From NCBI GenBank assembly GCA_030611885.1, contig JAUWOY010000009.1:1-64000 (forward strand): 64,000 nucleotides of DNA, given 5' to 3'. Both the position numbers and the translations under genes were made by a program. Positions 36,490-46,258 of this stretch are shown here, piece after piece; positions within the stretch are counted from its first letter, which is position 1, and each line of letters begins with the position of its first letter. This DNA comes from Chloroflexota bacterium (GTDB lineage: Bacteria > Chloroflexota > Anaerolineae > VGOG01). The notes under the pieces were generated by a model that saw nothing but the letters and a program-made list of their open reading frames with translations, searched no databases and was not told where the DNA came from.

Positions 36490-37572
36490 ATGTCCATCTT
36501 GTTTAAGCCCGGCAATATCGCTGGCCTGGGGCTGAAGAACCGACTCGTCCGTTCCGCCACTGCGGAGAGGATGTGTGACGATGATGGCCGGCCTGAGCCA
36601 GCCATGATTGACCTCTACGCCGACCTGGCCCGAGGTGGGGTGGGGCTGATCGTCACCGGCCACGCCTTTGTCCACGAGAGCGGCAAGGCCCACCCATCAA
36701 TGACGGCCGTCCATCGTGATGACCTCGTCCCGTCGCTGCGAGCTCTGAGTGAGGCCGTGCACCGCGAGGGCGGTAAGGCGGTCATGCAGATCAACCACGC
36801 CGGCCGCAGGGCCTCAGAGAAGGTGACCGGTCGGACGCCGGTGGCTCCCTCGCCGGTGCCCCAGGTCAAAGGGAGCCCTCGCCCCCACGAATTAACGGGG
36901 GCGGAGATCGAAGAGCTGATCGCTGCCTTCGGCAGGGCCGCCGGTCGGGCGAGGGAAGCCGGATTCGATGGCGTCCAACTGCACGGGGCGCACGGCTATC
37001 TGATCAACCAGTTTTGTTCGCCAGCCAGCAACTGGCGTCGCGATAGGTGGGGCGGCAGCATCGCCCGGCGGCTGCGATTCCTGGAGGAAGTGGCCGCAGC
37101 GGCGCGGGACGAAGTGGGAGGCGACTACCCGCTGCTCATCAAATTGGGCGTTCAGGACTTCGTGCGGGATGGCCTGACCCTGGACGATGGGGTCGAGATA
37201 GTACGCCACCTGGCCGACTGGGGACTTGATGCCGTGGAGATCAGTGGTGGGGTGGGCGGGACCAGTGTCCGAAAGGACATCCTGAGGCCTGAGGATGAGG
37301 CATACTTCCTGTCTCAGGCCAGGCGGGCGCGGGAGGCGACCGACCTGCCGCTCATCCTGGTGGGGGGGATGAGGTCGCTCGCGGTCATGGAGAGCATCCT
37401 CGAGGAAGGCACCGCCGACTTCATCTCCATGTCTCGGCCCCTGATCCGGGAACCCGACCTGCCCAACCAGTGGCGGGAGGGTCGCACCGAAGCCGCCGCT
37501 TGCGTCTCCTGCAACAGTTGCTGGCCTGGGCCGGGAGAATACGGCATCGCCTGCCGCAATTCCAATGGGTGA
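36490..37572 (+). CDS. NADH:flavin oxidoreductase, Old Yellow Enzyme family, with terminal Fe-S site
   Basis: The 360-residue TIM-barrel protein has OYE features: FKPGNIAGLGLKNRLVRSAT at the N-terminus, QINHAGRRAS, GFDGVQLHGAHGYLINQF with the active-site His-Gly-Ala-His region, and a C-terminal CVSCNSCWPGPGEYGIAC that fits a [4Fe-4S] cluster as in 2,4-dienoyl-CoA reductase-like enzymes. The FAD/NAD domain of the larger family is missing, so electrons must come from elsewhere or directly from NAD(P)H. GAGGAG precedes the start. Substrate unknown. Confidence 0.9.
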   Translation: MSILFKPGNIAGLGLKNRLVRSATAERMCDDDGRPEPAMIDLYADLARGGVGLIVTGHAFVHESGKAHPSMTAVHRDDLVPSLRALSEAVHREGGKAVMQINHAGRRASEKVTGRTPVAPSPVPQVKGSPRPHELTGAEIEELIAAFGRAAGRAREAGFDGVQLHGAHGYLINQFCSPASNWRRDRWGGSIARRLRFLEEVAAAARDEVGGDYPLLIKLGVQDFVRDGLTLDDGVEIVRHLADWGLDAVEISGGVGGTSVRKDILRPEDEAYFLSQARRAREATDLPLILVGGMRSLAVMESILEEGTADFISMSRPLIREPDLPNQWREGRTEAAACVSCNSCWPGPGEYGIACRNSNG

Positions 37573-37587
37573 GCGGTCAAAGGCTGA

Positions 37588-38292
37588 ATGGCTGGAGGTA
37601 GATTGATCCCAGAACGATTGATTTTGGCCTCGGCCTCGCCGCGACGGCGGGAACTCTTCTCCCTCCTGGAGGTGCCTTTCATGGCCGCGGCAGCCGATGT
37701 GGACGAGGGGATCGAAAAGGGAGAGAGTCCTCATGAGATGGTCTGCCGCTTGAGCCTGGCTAAAGCCAGGGCGGTGGCTCTCTCCTACCCTGAGGGCCTG
37801 ATCGTCGCCGCCGATACTACCGTTGCCCTGGATGGTGACGTGTTGGGCAAGCCCGCCGATGAAGCCGAGGCTGTAGCTATGCTGCGGCGTTTGCGGGGAC
37901 GAGAGCACACCGTCCTCAGCGGAGTGACGGTTTATCATCCAGCGCCCCACCTCTCTCCCCCCCAAGGTTGGGGGGGCTGGGGGGGGCAGGCCATCACGGA
38001 GCTGGCCGAGAGCACCGTTTTGATGAGGGCCTACTCCGACGAGGAAGCGGCTCGCTACGCGGCCAGTGGCGATCCCCTGGACAAGGCTGGGGCCTATGCC
38101 ATCCAGCACCACGACTTCAGCCCCGTGGAGCGCATTGGGGGCTGCTACGCCAACGTTATGGGATTGCCCCTGTGTCACCTGGCCAGGGCTTTGGCCCAAT
38201 TCGGCGTGACATTGACTGTGGACGTGCCCCAGGTCTGCCAGGGCTTCACTGGCCATCGTTGCCTCGTGGCCGGGGAGATTTTGCGCAGATAG
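37588..38292 (+). CDS. maf: Maf family nucleotide pyrophosphatase
   Basis: The protein has the Maf signature LILASASPRRRELFSLL near residue 12, the acidic IVAADTTVALDG and KAGAYAIQ motifs. Maf proteins hydrolyse dTTP/UTP or modified nucleotides to monophosphates. Length (234) is above the usual ~195 because of a G/C-tract repeat (LSPPQGWGGWGGQ) inserted between beta strands at about residue 123-135, plus an extended C-terminus. The start is the first ATG; a weak site precedes it. Confidence 0.92.
   Translation: MAGGRLIPERLILASASPRRRELFSLLEVPFMAAAADVDEGIEKGESPHEMVCRLSLAKARAVALSYPEGLIVAADTTVALDGDVLGKPADEAEAVAMLRRLRGREHTVLSGVTVYHPAPHLSPPQGWGGWGGQAITELAESTVLMRAYSDEEAARYAASGDPLDKAGAYAIQHHDFSPVERIGGCYANVMGLPLCHLARALAQFGVTLTVDVPQVCQGFTGHRCLVAGEILRR
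37953..37988. repeat. CCCCCC/GGGGGG palindromic repeat (family E) inside maf
   Basis: TCTCCCCCCCAAGGTTGGGGGGGCT and a second G-run are translated in frame as LSPPQGWGGWGG. A similar sequence lies at 57.49 kb within another gene. Confidence 0.75.
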
Positions 38293-38315
38293 CCACTGCT
38301 ACGGATTGTAAATGG

Positions 38316-38347
38316 AAAGAGCCGCTGATCACGATCAGCGGCTCTTT
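38316..38347. terminator. Bidirectional terminator between maf and the GHL10 hydrolase
   Basis: AAAGAGCCGCTGAT and ATCAGCGGCTCTTT form a 14-bp stem with a 4-nt loop, with T-runs on both strands. Confidence 0.85.
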
Positions 38348-38369
38348 TGCGTCTGAGCATACAACCCGT

Positions 38370-38447
38370 GTCATTGCGAGGGCGCGTAGCGCCCGAAGCG
38401 ATCCCCTGCGAGCGTAGGAGATTGCTTCGCCTTCGGCTCGCAATGAC
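38370..38447. repeat. 78-bp inverted repeat with ends GTCATTGCGAG
   Basis: GTCATTGCGAG and CTCGCAATGAC are the ends; the interior includes CGAAGCGATC and GATTGCTTCG. This type of MITE-like repeat is common in many bacterial genomes and is intergenic here. Confidence 0.8.
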
Positions 38448-38461
38448 AGGTGAGTTTGGCG

Positions 38462-40711
38462 TCATTTCCAAGACGCGGGTGGAACCTCGGCCGGGACAGC
38501 ATAGGGGCCGTTGCGGAACTCATCCCAATAGTCCCATTGGTTGACGAGGGAGTAGGAGAAGATGGCTTGCCCCGCTGCTCCAGCCTGACGAGCCATCTCA
38601 ATTCTCGACCAGATTTCATCGAAAGAAGCATAATCGGCGGTGATTCCCGGCCAAACGTGGCGCCCGTTGGCATGGGACACGAAGTCGCGGACCAGGACGT
38701 CGAAGCGGTCTGGGTAATCCTGGACGGTGATGGTGTAGAGCATGGGAGCGATGGCATCAATCGCTTCTGCTTCCATCCAACCTTGAGAGTCCTGGTAGTA
38801 GCCAGAGTAGCCGTCCCAGGTGATCCAGCCCCATTGGTCCTGGTAGATGGGCCAGACCGCTGCCGTCAGCATCAAGTCGGGCTTGGAGGAGATGACTTCG
38901 TACACGCTGCTTACCAGAGCTGTGACCTGTGAGCGCTGCCATTCTTCCCAGGTTAGCTCCGGGTCGGTAGTCTTTGCGTCCGCAAAGCGGGCCCTGCTCA
39001 CCGGATCGTGGGAATACTCCGGCCGATAGTATCGAATCCGGTCCAAGTGCAGGCCGTCCACGTCGTAATTGGCCACGATATCCTCGCAGACCTGTACGAT
39101 GTGTTCGGGCACGGCCTGGTGGCCGGGACTGGCCCAGAGATAGTACGTGTTCAGTTGCATGGGCTGGCCTTGATCATCCCACTGCACCCAGTTGTCACCG
39201 TATAGCTCGTTGAAGAAGTTATACATGTGCTCAGGGGTGGTGGAGGGCGGGGGAGTCTCGCGCAGCCAGACAGGGTAGATATTGATCCAGGCGTGCAGCT
39301 CCAGGCCAGCGGCGTGGGCCAGCTCCACTGCGGTAGCCAAAGGGTCCCAGCCGGGGTCTTGACCCAGCGTGCCCGTCAGCCTCGCCGCCCAGGGCTCGTA
39401 GTTGGAATGGTAATAGGCATCGGCCTGGCCGCGCACCTGGAAGAATATGATGTTGAAGTTGGCGTTAGCGGCTCGATTTACGACCTCTTGGATGTCCTCT
39501 GGGTTTGAGTAATCCCAGCGAGTCACCCAGAGAGCCCGAGCTTCCGGCGGGCAATAATGTTTCCAGATTAGCGGCAAGTATAGGGAGTAAGTCACGGGAG
39601 TTTCGGTTGGCGTAGGTGTCCAGGTCGGGGTAGAAGGTGATGTGCCAGTCGGGGTGGGCGTGCTGGTCGGTGTTCCTGTGGGCGTACTCGTCGGCGTCGT
39701 GGTGGCGGTAGGTGTGGACGTAGGAGTTGGGGTGATTGTCTGGCACCATACCTGTACCGACACATCATCCAGGTACATAGCTGTCTTGAGATTGCCACCT
39801 CCGTCGTTGCGGACATTGAAGTAAACTATGATCGTCTGCCCCTTGTAGGCCGTCAGCTCGAAAGTGTGGTGCGTCCAGGTCTGGCTGTCGGAATTCACTT
39901 TCATCACCCGAGCAAGGAATTGGAGATCAGTATCCAAGATCAGGGCCTCTTGCCAATCGTAATCAATGCTATCCTGAGAGAGAGGGTAGTACCAAAACGA
40001 CAGCATAACCCTCGCTGCGTCCTCAGGAATGGTCATCTGCTGATAGACGGAGGACCAACTGTAGGCATCGCTCTGGTCAGTGATCCCCAGGCGCATGGCC
40101 CAGGAACCCGTCCGAACCACGGCCATGGAGTATTCTGCTGGGCGTGGGCTAGTCCTGGCGATCCAGCACTCGGTCGTTTCAAAGCCACCGTTGCAAATCA
40201 GATCATCGCAAGGAGTTGGCGTCGGAGTGCTGGTTGGGGTGGGCGTATTTGTTGGACTGGGAGTGGCGGTGAGGGTGGGGGTTGCAGTTGGCGTTGGGGT
40301 AGAGGTGTGAGTTGGCGTCGCGGTGGCCGTGGGGGTGATGGTTGGCGTCGCGGTGGCCGTGGGGGTGATAGTTGATGTCGGTGTGAAAGTGCTGGTTGGC
40401 GTCTGCGTAGGTGTGGCCGTAGGGGTGATGGTTGATGTCGGCGTGAAGGTGCTGGTCGGTGTTTCCGTAGGCGTACCCGTAGGCGTGCTCGTCGGCGTCG
40501 CGGTGGCCGTACCTGTGGCCATTCGCCTGGTAGTGCTCACCCACGTCCCCCACGTTGCTACGGAAATGCTCGCTGACGCAGCAGGGTTGCATCCCATGCT
40601 CGCACTTCCATCCCTGGCCCCAAGCGGTGCGGCCTCAACGCTGGCTGATAGCAGAGAGAGGAACATCGCTGCCAGCGCCAGTTTCACGATCGTCTTATTT
40701 GTTCCCATCAT
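38462..40711 (-). CDS. Secreted GHL10-type (DUF187) glycoside hydrolase with carbohydrate-binding-like domain
   Basis: After a signal peptide and a very long Thr/Pro linker comes a CBM-like beta domain ([12 protein letters not shown]...[11 protein letters not shown]), a second linker and the catalytic barrel of the GHL10 family: [63 protein letters not shown]. This family includes enzymes acting on cell-wall or exopolysaccharide glycans. AAGGAGG lies just upstream of two adjacent ATGs. The long linker is extreme (over 110 residues) and built from (T)PT repeats, consistent with a heavily glycosylated stalk. Confidence 0.88.
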   Translation of the reverse strand: MMGTNKTIVKLALAAMFLSLLSASVEAAPLGARDGSASMGCNPAASASISVATWGTWVSTTRRMATGTATATPTSTPTGTPTETPTSTFTPTSTITPTATPTQTPTSTFTPTSTITPTATATPTITPTATATPTHTSTPTPTATPTLTATPSPTNTPTPTSTPTPTPCDDLICNGGFETTECWIARTSPRPAEYSMAVVRTGSWAMRLGITDQSDAYSWSSVYQQMTIPEDAARVMLSFWYYPLSQDSIDYDWQEALILDTDLQFLARVMKVNSDSQTWTHHTFELTAYKGQTIIVYFNVRNDGGGNLKTAMYLDDVSVQVWCQTITPTPTSTPTATTTPTSTPTGTPTSTPTPTGTSPSTPTWTPTPTETPVTYSLYLPLIWKHYCPPEARALWVTRWDYSNPEDIQEVVNRAANANFNIIFFQVRGQADAYYHSNYEPWAARLTGTLGQDPGWDPLATAVELAHAAGLELHAWINIYPVWLRETPPPSTTPEHMYNFFNELYGDNWVQWDDQGQPMQLNTYYLWASPGHQAVPEHIVQVCEDIVANYDVDGLHLDRIRYYRPEYSHDPVSRARFADAKTTDPELTWEEWQRSQVTALVSSVYEVISSKPDLMLTAAVWPIYQDQWGWITWDGYSGYYQDSQGWMEAEAIDAIAPMLYTITVQDYPDRFDVLVRDFVSHANGRHVWPGITADYASFDEIWSRIEMARQAGAAGQAIFSYSLVNQWDYWDEFRNGPYAVPAEVPPASWK

Positions 40712-40735
40712 GGCCTCCTTGAGGACAACTTCTAT

Positions 40736-41782
40736 CTACTCAATGATGACCCATCCCGCCTGGTACTTGTCCAACTGCTCCCTGGTATATTCGTCCATCG
40801 GGTGCTCCCGCTCTGGGATCTCGATCTCTTTCCTCACCCCGCAGAGTTCAGTGGAGAAGTAGCGCTGGCCGGTGTCGTTGATCATGGTGACGATGACGCC
40901 CGCCTCAGGATAGCGTCGGGCCACCTTGAGGGCTGCCGCTACGTTGCTGCCGGAGGAGATGCCACAAAAGATGCCTTCCTCCAGGGCCAGCCTTTTGCCC
41001 ATCTCGATGGCTTCATCCGAGGTGGTGAGAACGATGCCGTCGAGGATGGAGAGGTCCAGATTGCGGGGCACGAAGCCGTCGCCGATGCCCTCGATCCTGT
41101 GGGAGCCCCACTCCCGCCTGGCGAGCATAGGGGCCTCAGTCGGCTCCACGGCGAAGAGCTTGACCCCAGGCTTCATCTTCCTCAGGTAGCGGCCGATGCC
41201 AGTCAGTGTTCCGCCGGTGCCCTGGGTGGCGAGGAAGATGTCCACCTCGCCGCCGGTCTGCTCCCAAATCTCAGGGCCGGTGGTGGTATAGTGGGCCTCG
41301 ATGTTATCGAGATTGGTGTACTGCCCAGCCTTCCAGTACTTTCCAGGCTCGGCAGCCATCATCCCTTCGACTTTCTCCAGGCAGAGGTCCACATCGCTCT
41401 CCGCCCCCGGAGTCTCGATGATCCGGGATCCGTAGGCGCGCATGATCATCTTGCGCTCCTCGCTCATCCCAGCGGGCATGACGACGACGACCGGATAGCC
41501 CAGCATCCTCCCCACGAAGGCGCAGGCAATGCCAGCGTTACCGGTGGAGCTCTCGATAATGGTCATCCCCGGCTTCAGGTCGCCGCGCTTGAGGGCCTCG
41601 GTGATCATGCGGTAGAAGATGCGGTCTTTCAGGCTGCCGGTGGGGCTGAAGTACTCGATCTTGCCCATGATCTGGGGCTTAATACCCCTGGTCACGCTAT
41701 TGAGCCTCACCAGCGGCGTGCGGCCGATGGCCTCGAACATATTTCCCGCTACATTCTTATTGGCGTCCCATTTGATGCTCAC
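40736..41782 (-). CDS. cysK: Cysteine synthase family PLP enzyme
   Basis: A GTG start is preferred because AGGAGGT lies seven bases upstream; the earlier ATG has no site. The PLP-binding lysine is in PTGSLKDR (Lys52), with SSTGNAGIA and GTGGTLTGIGRYL binding the phosphate, and GISSGSNVAAAL near residue 260. It belongs to the O-acetylserine sulfhydrylase/cystathionine beta-synthase group; no CBS domain is present. Cysteine synthase is the most likely role, but related ligases cannot be excluded. Confidence 0.88.
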   Translation of the reverse strand: MSIKWDANKNVAGNMFEAIGRTPLVRLNSVTRGIKPQIMGKIEYFSPTGSLKDRIFYRMITEALKRGDLKPGMTIIESSTGNAGIACAFVGRMLGYPVVVVMPAGMSEERKMIMRAYGSRIIETPGAESDVDLCLEKVEGMMAAEPGKYWKAGQYTNLDNIEAHYTTTGPEIWEQTGGEVDIFLATQGTGGTLTGIGRYLRKMKPGVKLFAVEPTEAPMLARREWGSHRIEGIGDGFVPRNLDLSILDGIVLTTSDEAIEMGKRLALEEGIFCGISSGSNVAAALKVARRYPEAGVIVTMINDTGQRYFSTELCGVRKEIEIPEREHPMDEYTREQLDKYQAGWVIIE

Positions 41783-41811
41783 CTCTTTACCTCCTGGAAT
41801 TTGTTTTATTC

Positions 41812-42447
41812 TCAATCGAAAACGACGGTCTCCTTCCCGTGCAGCTTCTCCATTATTTTGGCCGTGATCAGCTCCATGTGGGAGTTGTATCTGACGAAGT
41901 CCAGGCTGTCAGAGGGCACGGTAAGCACTGGGCAGAGAGTAAAACTGTGGGCCCACTCCTCGTATAGTTTGTTAAGCTGCTCCAGGTACTCGGTGGGGAT
42001 GTCTTGCTCGAAATCGCGCCCTCGTTTGGCGATGCGTTGTTTCAGCGTCGGCACCGAAGCCCGCAGGTAAACGACCAGATCAGGAGGTGGCAGGAACATG
42101 GTCAGGACTTCGTACAGCTCGCGGTAGCTGCGGTAATCCCGCTCCCCCATGTGTCCCTGGCGGTAGAGGTTCTCGGCGAAAATCTCGGCGTCCTCGTACA
42201 CCGTTCGATCCTGGATCACGGAGTTGGGGCGGTTGAGCACCTGGTGATGGTGGCGCAAACGCCGGGAGAGGAAGAAGACCTGCGAGTGGAAGGCCCACTT
42301 TCGCATGTCCTTGTAGAAATCGGCCAAATATGGATTATCATCCACAGCCTCATAAAAGGGCTCCCAGCCCAACTTCTCACTCAAAAGCTTAGTCAGGGCA
42401 GACTTGCCCACGCCCATATTGCCGGCAATAGCGATGAATCTTTTCAT
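41812..42447 (-). CDS. Deoxynucleoside kinase 1
   Basis: The protein has a P-loop GNMGVGKSALTKLL at the start, the family EAVDDNPYLADFYKDM and DRTVYEDAEIFAENL motifs, and the LID arginine region RGRDFEQDI. These mark the dCK/dGK family, which phosphorylates deoxynucleosides in salvage. The ATG with AGGAGG eight bases upstream is chosen over a closer TTG. It lies just downstream of a paralogue; in some firmicutes paired deoxynucleoside kinases form heterodimers. Confidence 0.92.
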   Translation of the reverse strand: MKRFIAIAGNMGVGKSALTKLLSEKLGWEPFYEAVDDNPYLADFYKDMRKWAFHSQVFFLSRRLRHHHQVLNRPNSVIQDRTVYEDAEIFAENLYRQGHMGERDYRSYRELYEVLTMFLPPPDLVVYLRASVPTLKQRIAKRGRDFEQDIPTEYLEQLNKLYEEWAHSFTLCPVLTVPSDSLDFVRYNSHMELITAKIMEKLHGKETVVFD

Positions 42448-42463
42448 CTCCAATTCCTCCTTT

Positions 42464-42530
42464 GGTCAGGTGGTCGGATGGTCAGGTGGTCATCCATTTT
42501 CCATTTTCCATTGTCCGTTTTCCATTCAGG
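42464..42530. repeat. Octamer and heptamer arrays at the end of kinase 2
   Basis: Copies of GGTCAGGT lead into tandem ATTTTCC units. They provide the last codons of kinase 2 (NGKRTMENGKWMTT) and the gap before kinase 1. Confidence 0.85.
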
Positions 42531-43177
42531 GCTGGCCCGATTCGCGGAAGGGGCCGCTGATAAGTGCCCTGTTCCAAAGCCGACTTGATATGGCCTACCA
42601 CCTGGACCAAATCCTGGGGATTGTGAACGAAGTCCAACCTGCTGGTGTCTATGGGTAGGACGGGAACTCGGTCGTAATCGGTGAAAAAACGCTCGTACGC
42701 CATGCGTACCGCCTCCATGTAGTCCCGGTCCATCTCCCGCTCGTAAGTGCGGTCATGGAAGGTGACACGATTCATCAACGTGTCAATGTCGGCCTTGAGG
42801 TAGACGATCAGGTCAGGGAGGGTGATCTTCTCTGCCAGGATGGCGTGAACCCGCTCGTACATCTCCAGTTCATCGTCTTTCAGATTCAGGTGAGCGAAGA
42901 GCCGGTCCTTGGCGAAGGTATAGTCGCTGATCAGGGAGCTGCGCTGCAGAGTCGCCGGTACGACCTGCTGCTGATGCCGATAGCGGCTCAGCAGGAAGAA
43001 GATCTGGGTCTGGAAGGCGTACCTCTCTCGGTCGGTGTAGAAATCGGTCAGGAATGGATTTTCCTCAAAGACCTCCAGGAGCAGCTCAGCGTCGAACTCA
43101 TCTCTTATCAGGCGGGCCAGGGTGGTCTTTCCCACCCCGATGGCCCCTTCGATAGCGATGTATACGTTTTCGGGCAA
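42482..43177 (-). CDS. Deoxynucleoside kinase 2
   Basis: A TTG start is set by AGGAGG five bases upstream. The P-loop is EGAIGVGKTTLARLI, followed by EVFEENPFLTDFY and SDYTFAKDRLFA; the fold and size match the dGK/dAK branch. The C-terminal ~15 residues come from heptamer repeats and are not part of the family. Together with kinase 1 and cdd it indicates active deoxynucleoside salvage. Confidence 0.92.
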   Translation of the reverse strand: MPENVYIAIEGAIGVGKTTLARLIRDEFDAELLLEVFEENPFLTDFYTDRERYAFQTQIFFLLSRYRHQQQVVPATLQRSSLISDYTFAKDRLFAHLNLKDDELEMYERVHAILAEKITLPDLIVYLKADIDTLMNRVTFHDRTYEREMDRDYMEAVRMAYERFFTDYDRVPVLPIDTSRLDFVHNPQDLVQVVGHIKSALEQGTYQRPLPRIGPALNGKRTMENGKWMTT

Positions 43178-43203
43178 GTGAACCTCCTCACAGTGGGAGC
43201 TCA

Positions 43204-43298
43204 GAAACCAGGTTTTTGGTCGAGGATTAGCTCTTTTCTACCGCGGAGAGTGCCAGAAATGACAGACTGTCAATCCAGGCAAAGAAAAACCTGGTTTC
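43204..43298. mobile_element. 95-bp element with 14-bp terminal inverted repeats (family A), copy 2
   Basis: Ends GAAACCAGGTTTTT and AAAAACCTGGTTTC match copy 1 near 7.4 kb exactly, and the length is identical, but interiors differ. The rest of the gap to the next gene holds a promoter and nothing else recognised. Confidence 0.65.
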
Positions 43299-43497
43299 TT
43301 CTCCAGAGTACGTGCAGATATAGGATACTCTGTTTGCTTTGAAAAGTCAAGCGTTTTGAGCCCCACTCTGAAATTTTTAAGGTGCAACTTTTTGCGGTAT
43401 AAGAGATCACACCCGATATGATCGTCGAGAAGAGAGGGCTCCTTGCCCTCCCTTTTTCAGTTGTCCGCTTCTCTTCTCACGCCGTCTTTGCTCAAAT

Positions 43498-43526
43498 GCG
43501 ACAAGATTAGAAAATTGTGGTATAAT
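43498..43526 (+). promoter_or_regulatory. Promoter of the membrane-protein gene
   Basis: GCGACA and a perfect TATAAT are 17 bp apart, about 33 bp before the GTG start. Confidence 0.55.
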
Positions 43527-43559
43527 ATACCCAACTTCGCTCTGGGAGGGAGAAGGTCA

Positions 43560-44438
43560 GTGCATCGGGTGTTGGGGCCACTGATGAAGTTAGAGGTGCG
43601 GATTACTCGGCCACTTACCTGGCTGGGGCCAGCCTGGGCGGCTCTGTGCGGTGCTGTGGCCTCCGGCTGGCTGACGCTCAGTGGCGAGAACCTACTGTTC
43701 TTGCTGATAGTTTTGTTCCTGGCCGACGCGCTCTGGGGCACGTTATGGCATCTGATCGCTGAGAGGGATTGGCTTGCCTCCCCCAATTGGCCCTCGCAAG
43801 CTCAGGAGGCCAGCCTGACCGCCTTGCCCTACACCGCGCCGGGCTCGCCCAGCCACCGTATCTTTAGTCGGCTGGGCCGGATGCTGGCCTGGTGGCGAGC
43901 GGTCTTTTGGCCGCGACAGGGATCAGCTCTGCTTGGCCTGGTGGTTGCCTTGCCTTTGACACTGGCCCTGGCTATTATCCTGGGGCAGCGAGCCATCATC
44001 CTAACCTCAGCAGCTCTAGCTATCATGGTGCTGGCTCTCCTTCGCGCCCGCCGACACAGCGCGCCTCCCCTGTCCCTACGAGCCATCCTGGAAATGGGCT
44101 TGGCCTGGCTGGCCGGGCACATCGCTTTCGGGCCTCTCACCTGGTGGTCGTTCTTATTAGCAACATTCTACACAGTGGCCTACCATAGCTGCCTCAAGTT
44201 GGCCGAGGACAGCGGGAAACACTCACCAACCTTGCTGAAAGTGTCACAAGCTGCCGTCGTTGCTCTCCTCATCTTTTTGAGGCAGCCCGTCGTAGCCGGA
44301 GTGGTTGGCCTCCTGCTATTGCCCCAGATGCTCTTGCAGCCCTTTCTTGGCCAAGGCCAGGTGGAGTTGTGGTATCTGCGGCGTACGCGCCCCTTCCTGA
44401 TGGCCGGGATGCTGCTGGCAGCATTGGCAATCCGCTAG
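43560..44438 (+). CDS. Multi-pass membrane protein, function unknown
   Basis: The 292-residue protein has about six hydrophobic segments (for example LLFLLIVLFLADALWGTLW, LLGLVVALPLTLALAIILG) and no catalytic motif I recognise. The GTG after GGAGAAGG fits the promoter; an ATG eight codons later is possible. It sits alone between the kinase pair and the TumE-like pair. It could be a UbiA-like or small transporter protein, but the DxxxD motif of UbiA is not seen. Confidence 0.7.
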   Translation: MHRVLGPLMKLEVRITRPLTWLGPAWAALCGAVASGWLTLSGENLLFLLIVLFLADALWGTLWHLIAERDWLASPNWPSQAQEASLTALPYTAPGSPSHRIFSRLGRMLAWWRAVFWPRQGSALLGLVVALPLTLALAIILGQRAIILTSAALAIMVLALLRARRHSAPPLSLRAILEMGLAWLAGHIAFGPLTWWSFLLATFYTVAYHSCLKLAEDSGKHSPTLLKVSQAAVVALLIFLRQPVVAGVVGLLLLPQMLLQPFLGQGQVELWYLRRTRPFLMAGMLLAALAIR

Positions 44439-44444
44439 GCCAGC

Positions 44445-44476
44445 AGACCCTTAGGGTTTTTGAAACCTAGGGGTCT
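44445..44476. repeat. Palindrome AGACCCTTAGGGTTT (family B), may act as terminator
   Basis: AGACCCTTAGGGTTT and AAACCTAGGGGTCT form a hairpin followed by ATTTATG just after the membrane-protein stop codon. Confidence 0.75.
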
Positions 44477-44484
44477 ATTTATGC

Positions 44485-44513
44485 TTGACATTCCTCGCCT
44501 TAAGCGCTATACT
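44485..44513 (+). promoter_or_regulatory. Promoter of the TumE-like pair
   Basis: Consensus TTGACA and TATACT are separated by 17 bp. Confidence 0.8.
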
Positions 44514-44572
44514 GTTATCAGCAGGGACTCAAACGAGAACGCAATGATCCTGCATAGGAGAGGAGCAAGTCC

Positions 44573-44908
44573 ATGTCAGTAACCGTAGCAGTTCGAGACA
44601 AATACGTGCGGGCTTTGAAGCCGCTCGGTGACCTACAACGGGCCGTGGAGATGGCGCTCCAGCGATACACCATTGATCAAATCACTGCAAAAATCGCTGA
44701 ATTGCGCCAGCGCGACCAGGCGTGGCAAGCTAAGTACGGCTGCGATTATGACACCTTTGTCCAGCAGATAGCCAGCGATGAGACCTTCGTCACTCACGTA
44801 GAAGAAACTATCAGCAAAACGTGGGAGCTCGACCTGGCCGAGTGGGAGTTCTGCCATAAGGGGGTACAGGATTGGACGCGACACCTGCAAGCGATTTTGC
44901 TAGAATAA
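44573..44908 (+). CDS. Probable antitoxin partner of the TumE-like protein
   Basis: This 111-residue helical protein is rich in charged residues (QRYTIDQITAKIAELRQRDQ) and overlaps the next gene by 37 bp. AGGAGAGG lies upstream. No DNA-binding motif is clear; the role is inferred from the gene pair. Confidence 0.72.
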   Translation: MSVTVAVRDKYVRALKPLGDLQRAVEMALQRYTIDQITAKIAELRQRDQAWQAKYGCDYDTFVQQIASDETFVTHVEETISKTWELDLAEWEFCHKGVQDWTRHLQAILLE

Positions 44909-45276
44909 TCGCCCTGGCGAGAGCGCATTTGGAACAGGTGCAGGTGGCCGAGAAAGATTACTCGCCAAAACGGGCTATCCTGCGCCTCACTGCCCATTAT
45001 GGGCGCTATCGGGTCTTCATCACCGAGATCGTCAGCCGCACACAGGGACAGTATCGCTACTATGTGCTGGACGGGGATGTTGTCGTTGCCGGATTCGACA
45101 ATGCTGCCGACGCCCGCGCTCTGCGCCTGAAATACGGACGCCAACGCAAAAAGCACGTAGGTGAGTTAATCCCTCACCTACATCTGAAGAACAAGACCCA
45201 ACTGGAACTCACTGAGGAGATGACCTGCGCGGCTTTCCTCGCCTGGTTGCAAGCGAATGTGCCAGCAGGAGTATGA
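44872..45276 (+). CDS. TumE-like toxin-family protein
   Basis: The protein (TTG start, inside the preceding gene) has a compact beta-rich core (RVFITEIVSRTQ, YRYYVLDGDVVVAGFDN) followed by KHVGELIPHLHLKNKTQLEL, the His-x-His block of the TumE/DUF6516 family that forms toxin-antitoxin pairs. The assignment is by motif and gene arrangement; toxicity is not known. Confidence 0.7.
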   Translation: MDATPASDFARIIALARAHLEQVQVAEKDYSPKRAILRLTAHYGRYRVFITEIVSRTQGQYRYYVLDGDVVVAGFDNAADARALRLKYGRQRKKHVGELIPHLHLKNKTQLELTEEMTCAAFLAWLQANVPAGV

Positions 45277-45318
45277 GGGAAAAAGCCATCCAAAATACTA
45301 CGAGTTGGGGGAGGCAAC

Positions 45319-46245
45319 ATGAAACACTTGCTAAGCATCGCTGACCTATCAGCGGACGAGGTCTGGCAGATCTTGAATCTGGCCAGGGAGCTCAAAGAGG
45401 AGTGGCGGGAAGGCGGCAATAAGCCCATTCTGAAAGGGAAGACTCTGGGCATGATTTTCCAGAAACCCAGCCTGCGGACGCGGGTGTCCTTCGAGATGGG
45501 TATGATTCACCTGGGGGGCCAGGCCCTTTATCTCTCGCCGGACGAGATAAAGCTGGGGGAGCGGGAGAGTGTGGCGGACGTGGCCAGGGTGCTGTCCCGC
45601 TATGTAGATGGTATCATGGCGCGGGTGTTCGCCCATAAACATATTGAAAAACTGGCCGCCTATTCCCAGGTGCCGGTCATCAACGGCCTGTCCGACTACA
45701 ACCACCCCTGCCAGGCTTTGTCGGACCTCTTCACCATCTGGGAGAAGCGGGAGAAGCTAGAGGGTGTGAAGCTGGCCTACGTGGGCGACGGCAACAACGT
45801 GGCCACCTCCCTGCTGTTCGCCGCTACTAAGGTGGGCATGGATATGGCTTTGGCCTCCCCAGAAGGTTATGAGCTGAGCGACGACGTTATAGAATTGGGC
45901 TGGGAATTCGCCGCTCATAGCGGAAGCAAAATCGAGCTGGGGCGCGATCCCGCCGCTGCCGTGCGCGAGGCCGACGCGATCTACACCGACGTTTGGGTAA
46001 GCATGGGGCAGGAGGAGGACACTGAGAGACGCCTGAAGGATTTCGCTCCTTATCAGGTCAATGCCGCCCTGGTGGCTCAGGCCAAACCCGATGTCATGGT
46101 GATGCACTGCCTGCCCGCCCACCGTGGCCAGGAGATCACCGACGAAGTGGCCGACGGCCCGCACTCGGTGCTCTTCGACCAGGCCGAGAATCGTATGCAT
46201 GCCCAGAAAGCGATCCTGGCGCTGCTTTTGAACTTTGAACTTTGA
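45319..46245 (+). CDS. argF: Ornithine carbamoyltransferase
   Basis: The 308-residue protein has the carbamoyl-phosphate motif [11 protein letters not shown] near residue 53, the HPCQALSDL ornithine-side motif, and [12 protein letters not shown] near the C-terminus with the catalytic Cys. It makes citrulline in arginine synthesis. No other arg genes are nearby. The last residues (LLNFEL) and the stop are generated by a heptamer repeat that extends into the next leader. Confidence 0.95.
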   Translation: MKHLLSIADLSADEVWQILNLARELKEEWREGGNKPILKGKTLGMIFQKPSLRTRVSFEMGMIHLGGQALYLSPDEIKLGERESVADVARVLSRYVDGIMARVFAHKHIEKLAAYSQVPVINGLSDYNHPCQALSDLFTIWEKREKLEGVKLAYVGDGNNVATSLLFAATKVGMDMALASPEGYELSDDVIELGWEFAAHSGSKIELGRDPAAAVREADAIYTDVWVSMGQEEDTERRLKDFAPYQVNAALVAQAKPDVMVMHCLPAHRGQEITDEVADGPHSVLFDQAENRMHAQKAILALLLNFEL

Positions 46246-46258
46246 ACTTTGAGCTTCA
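46228..46258. repeat. Heptamer array AACTTTG at the argF stop
   Basis: Three exact copies of AACTTTG plus a variant contain the argF stop codon and run toward the cdaA start. Confidence 0.9.

Noticed and set aside
38370-38447. Inverted repeat as a tRNA or small RNA gene
   Set aside because: Matches a common MITE-like intergenic repeat and lacks any promoter or tRNA features.
39600-40560. Thr/Pro linker DNA (GTNGGCGTNG repeats) as a CRISPR or minisatellite
   Set aside because: It is the coding sequence of a PTPT stalk; the repetition follows from codon use, with no spacers of fixed length.
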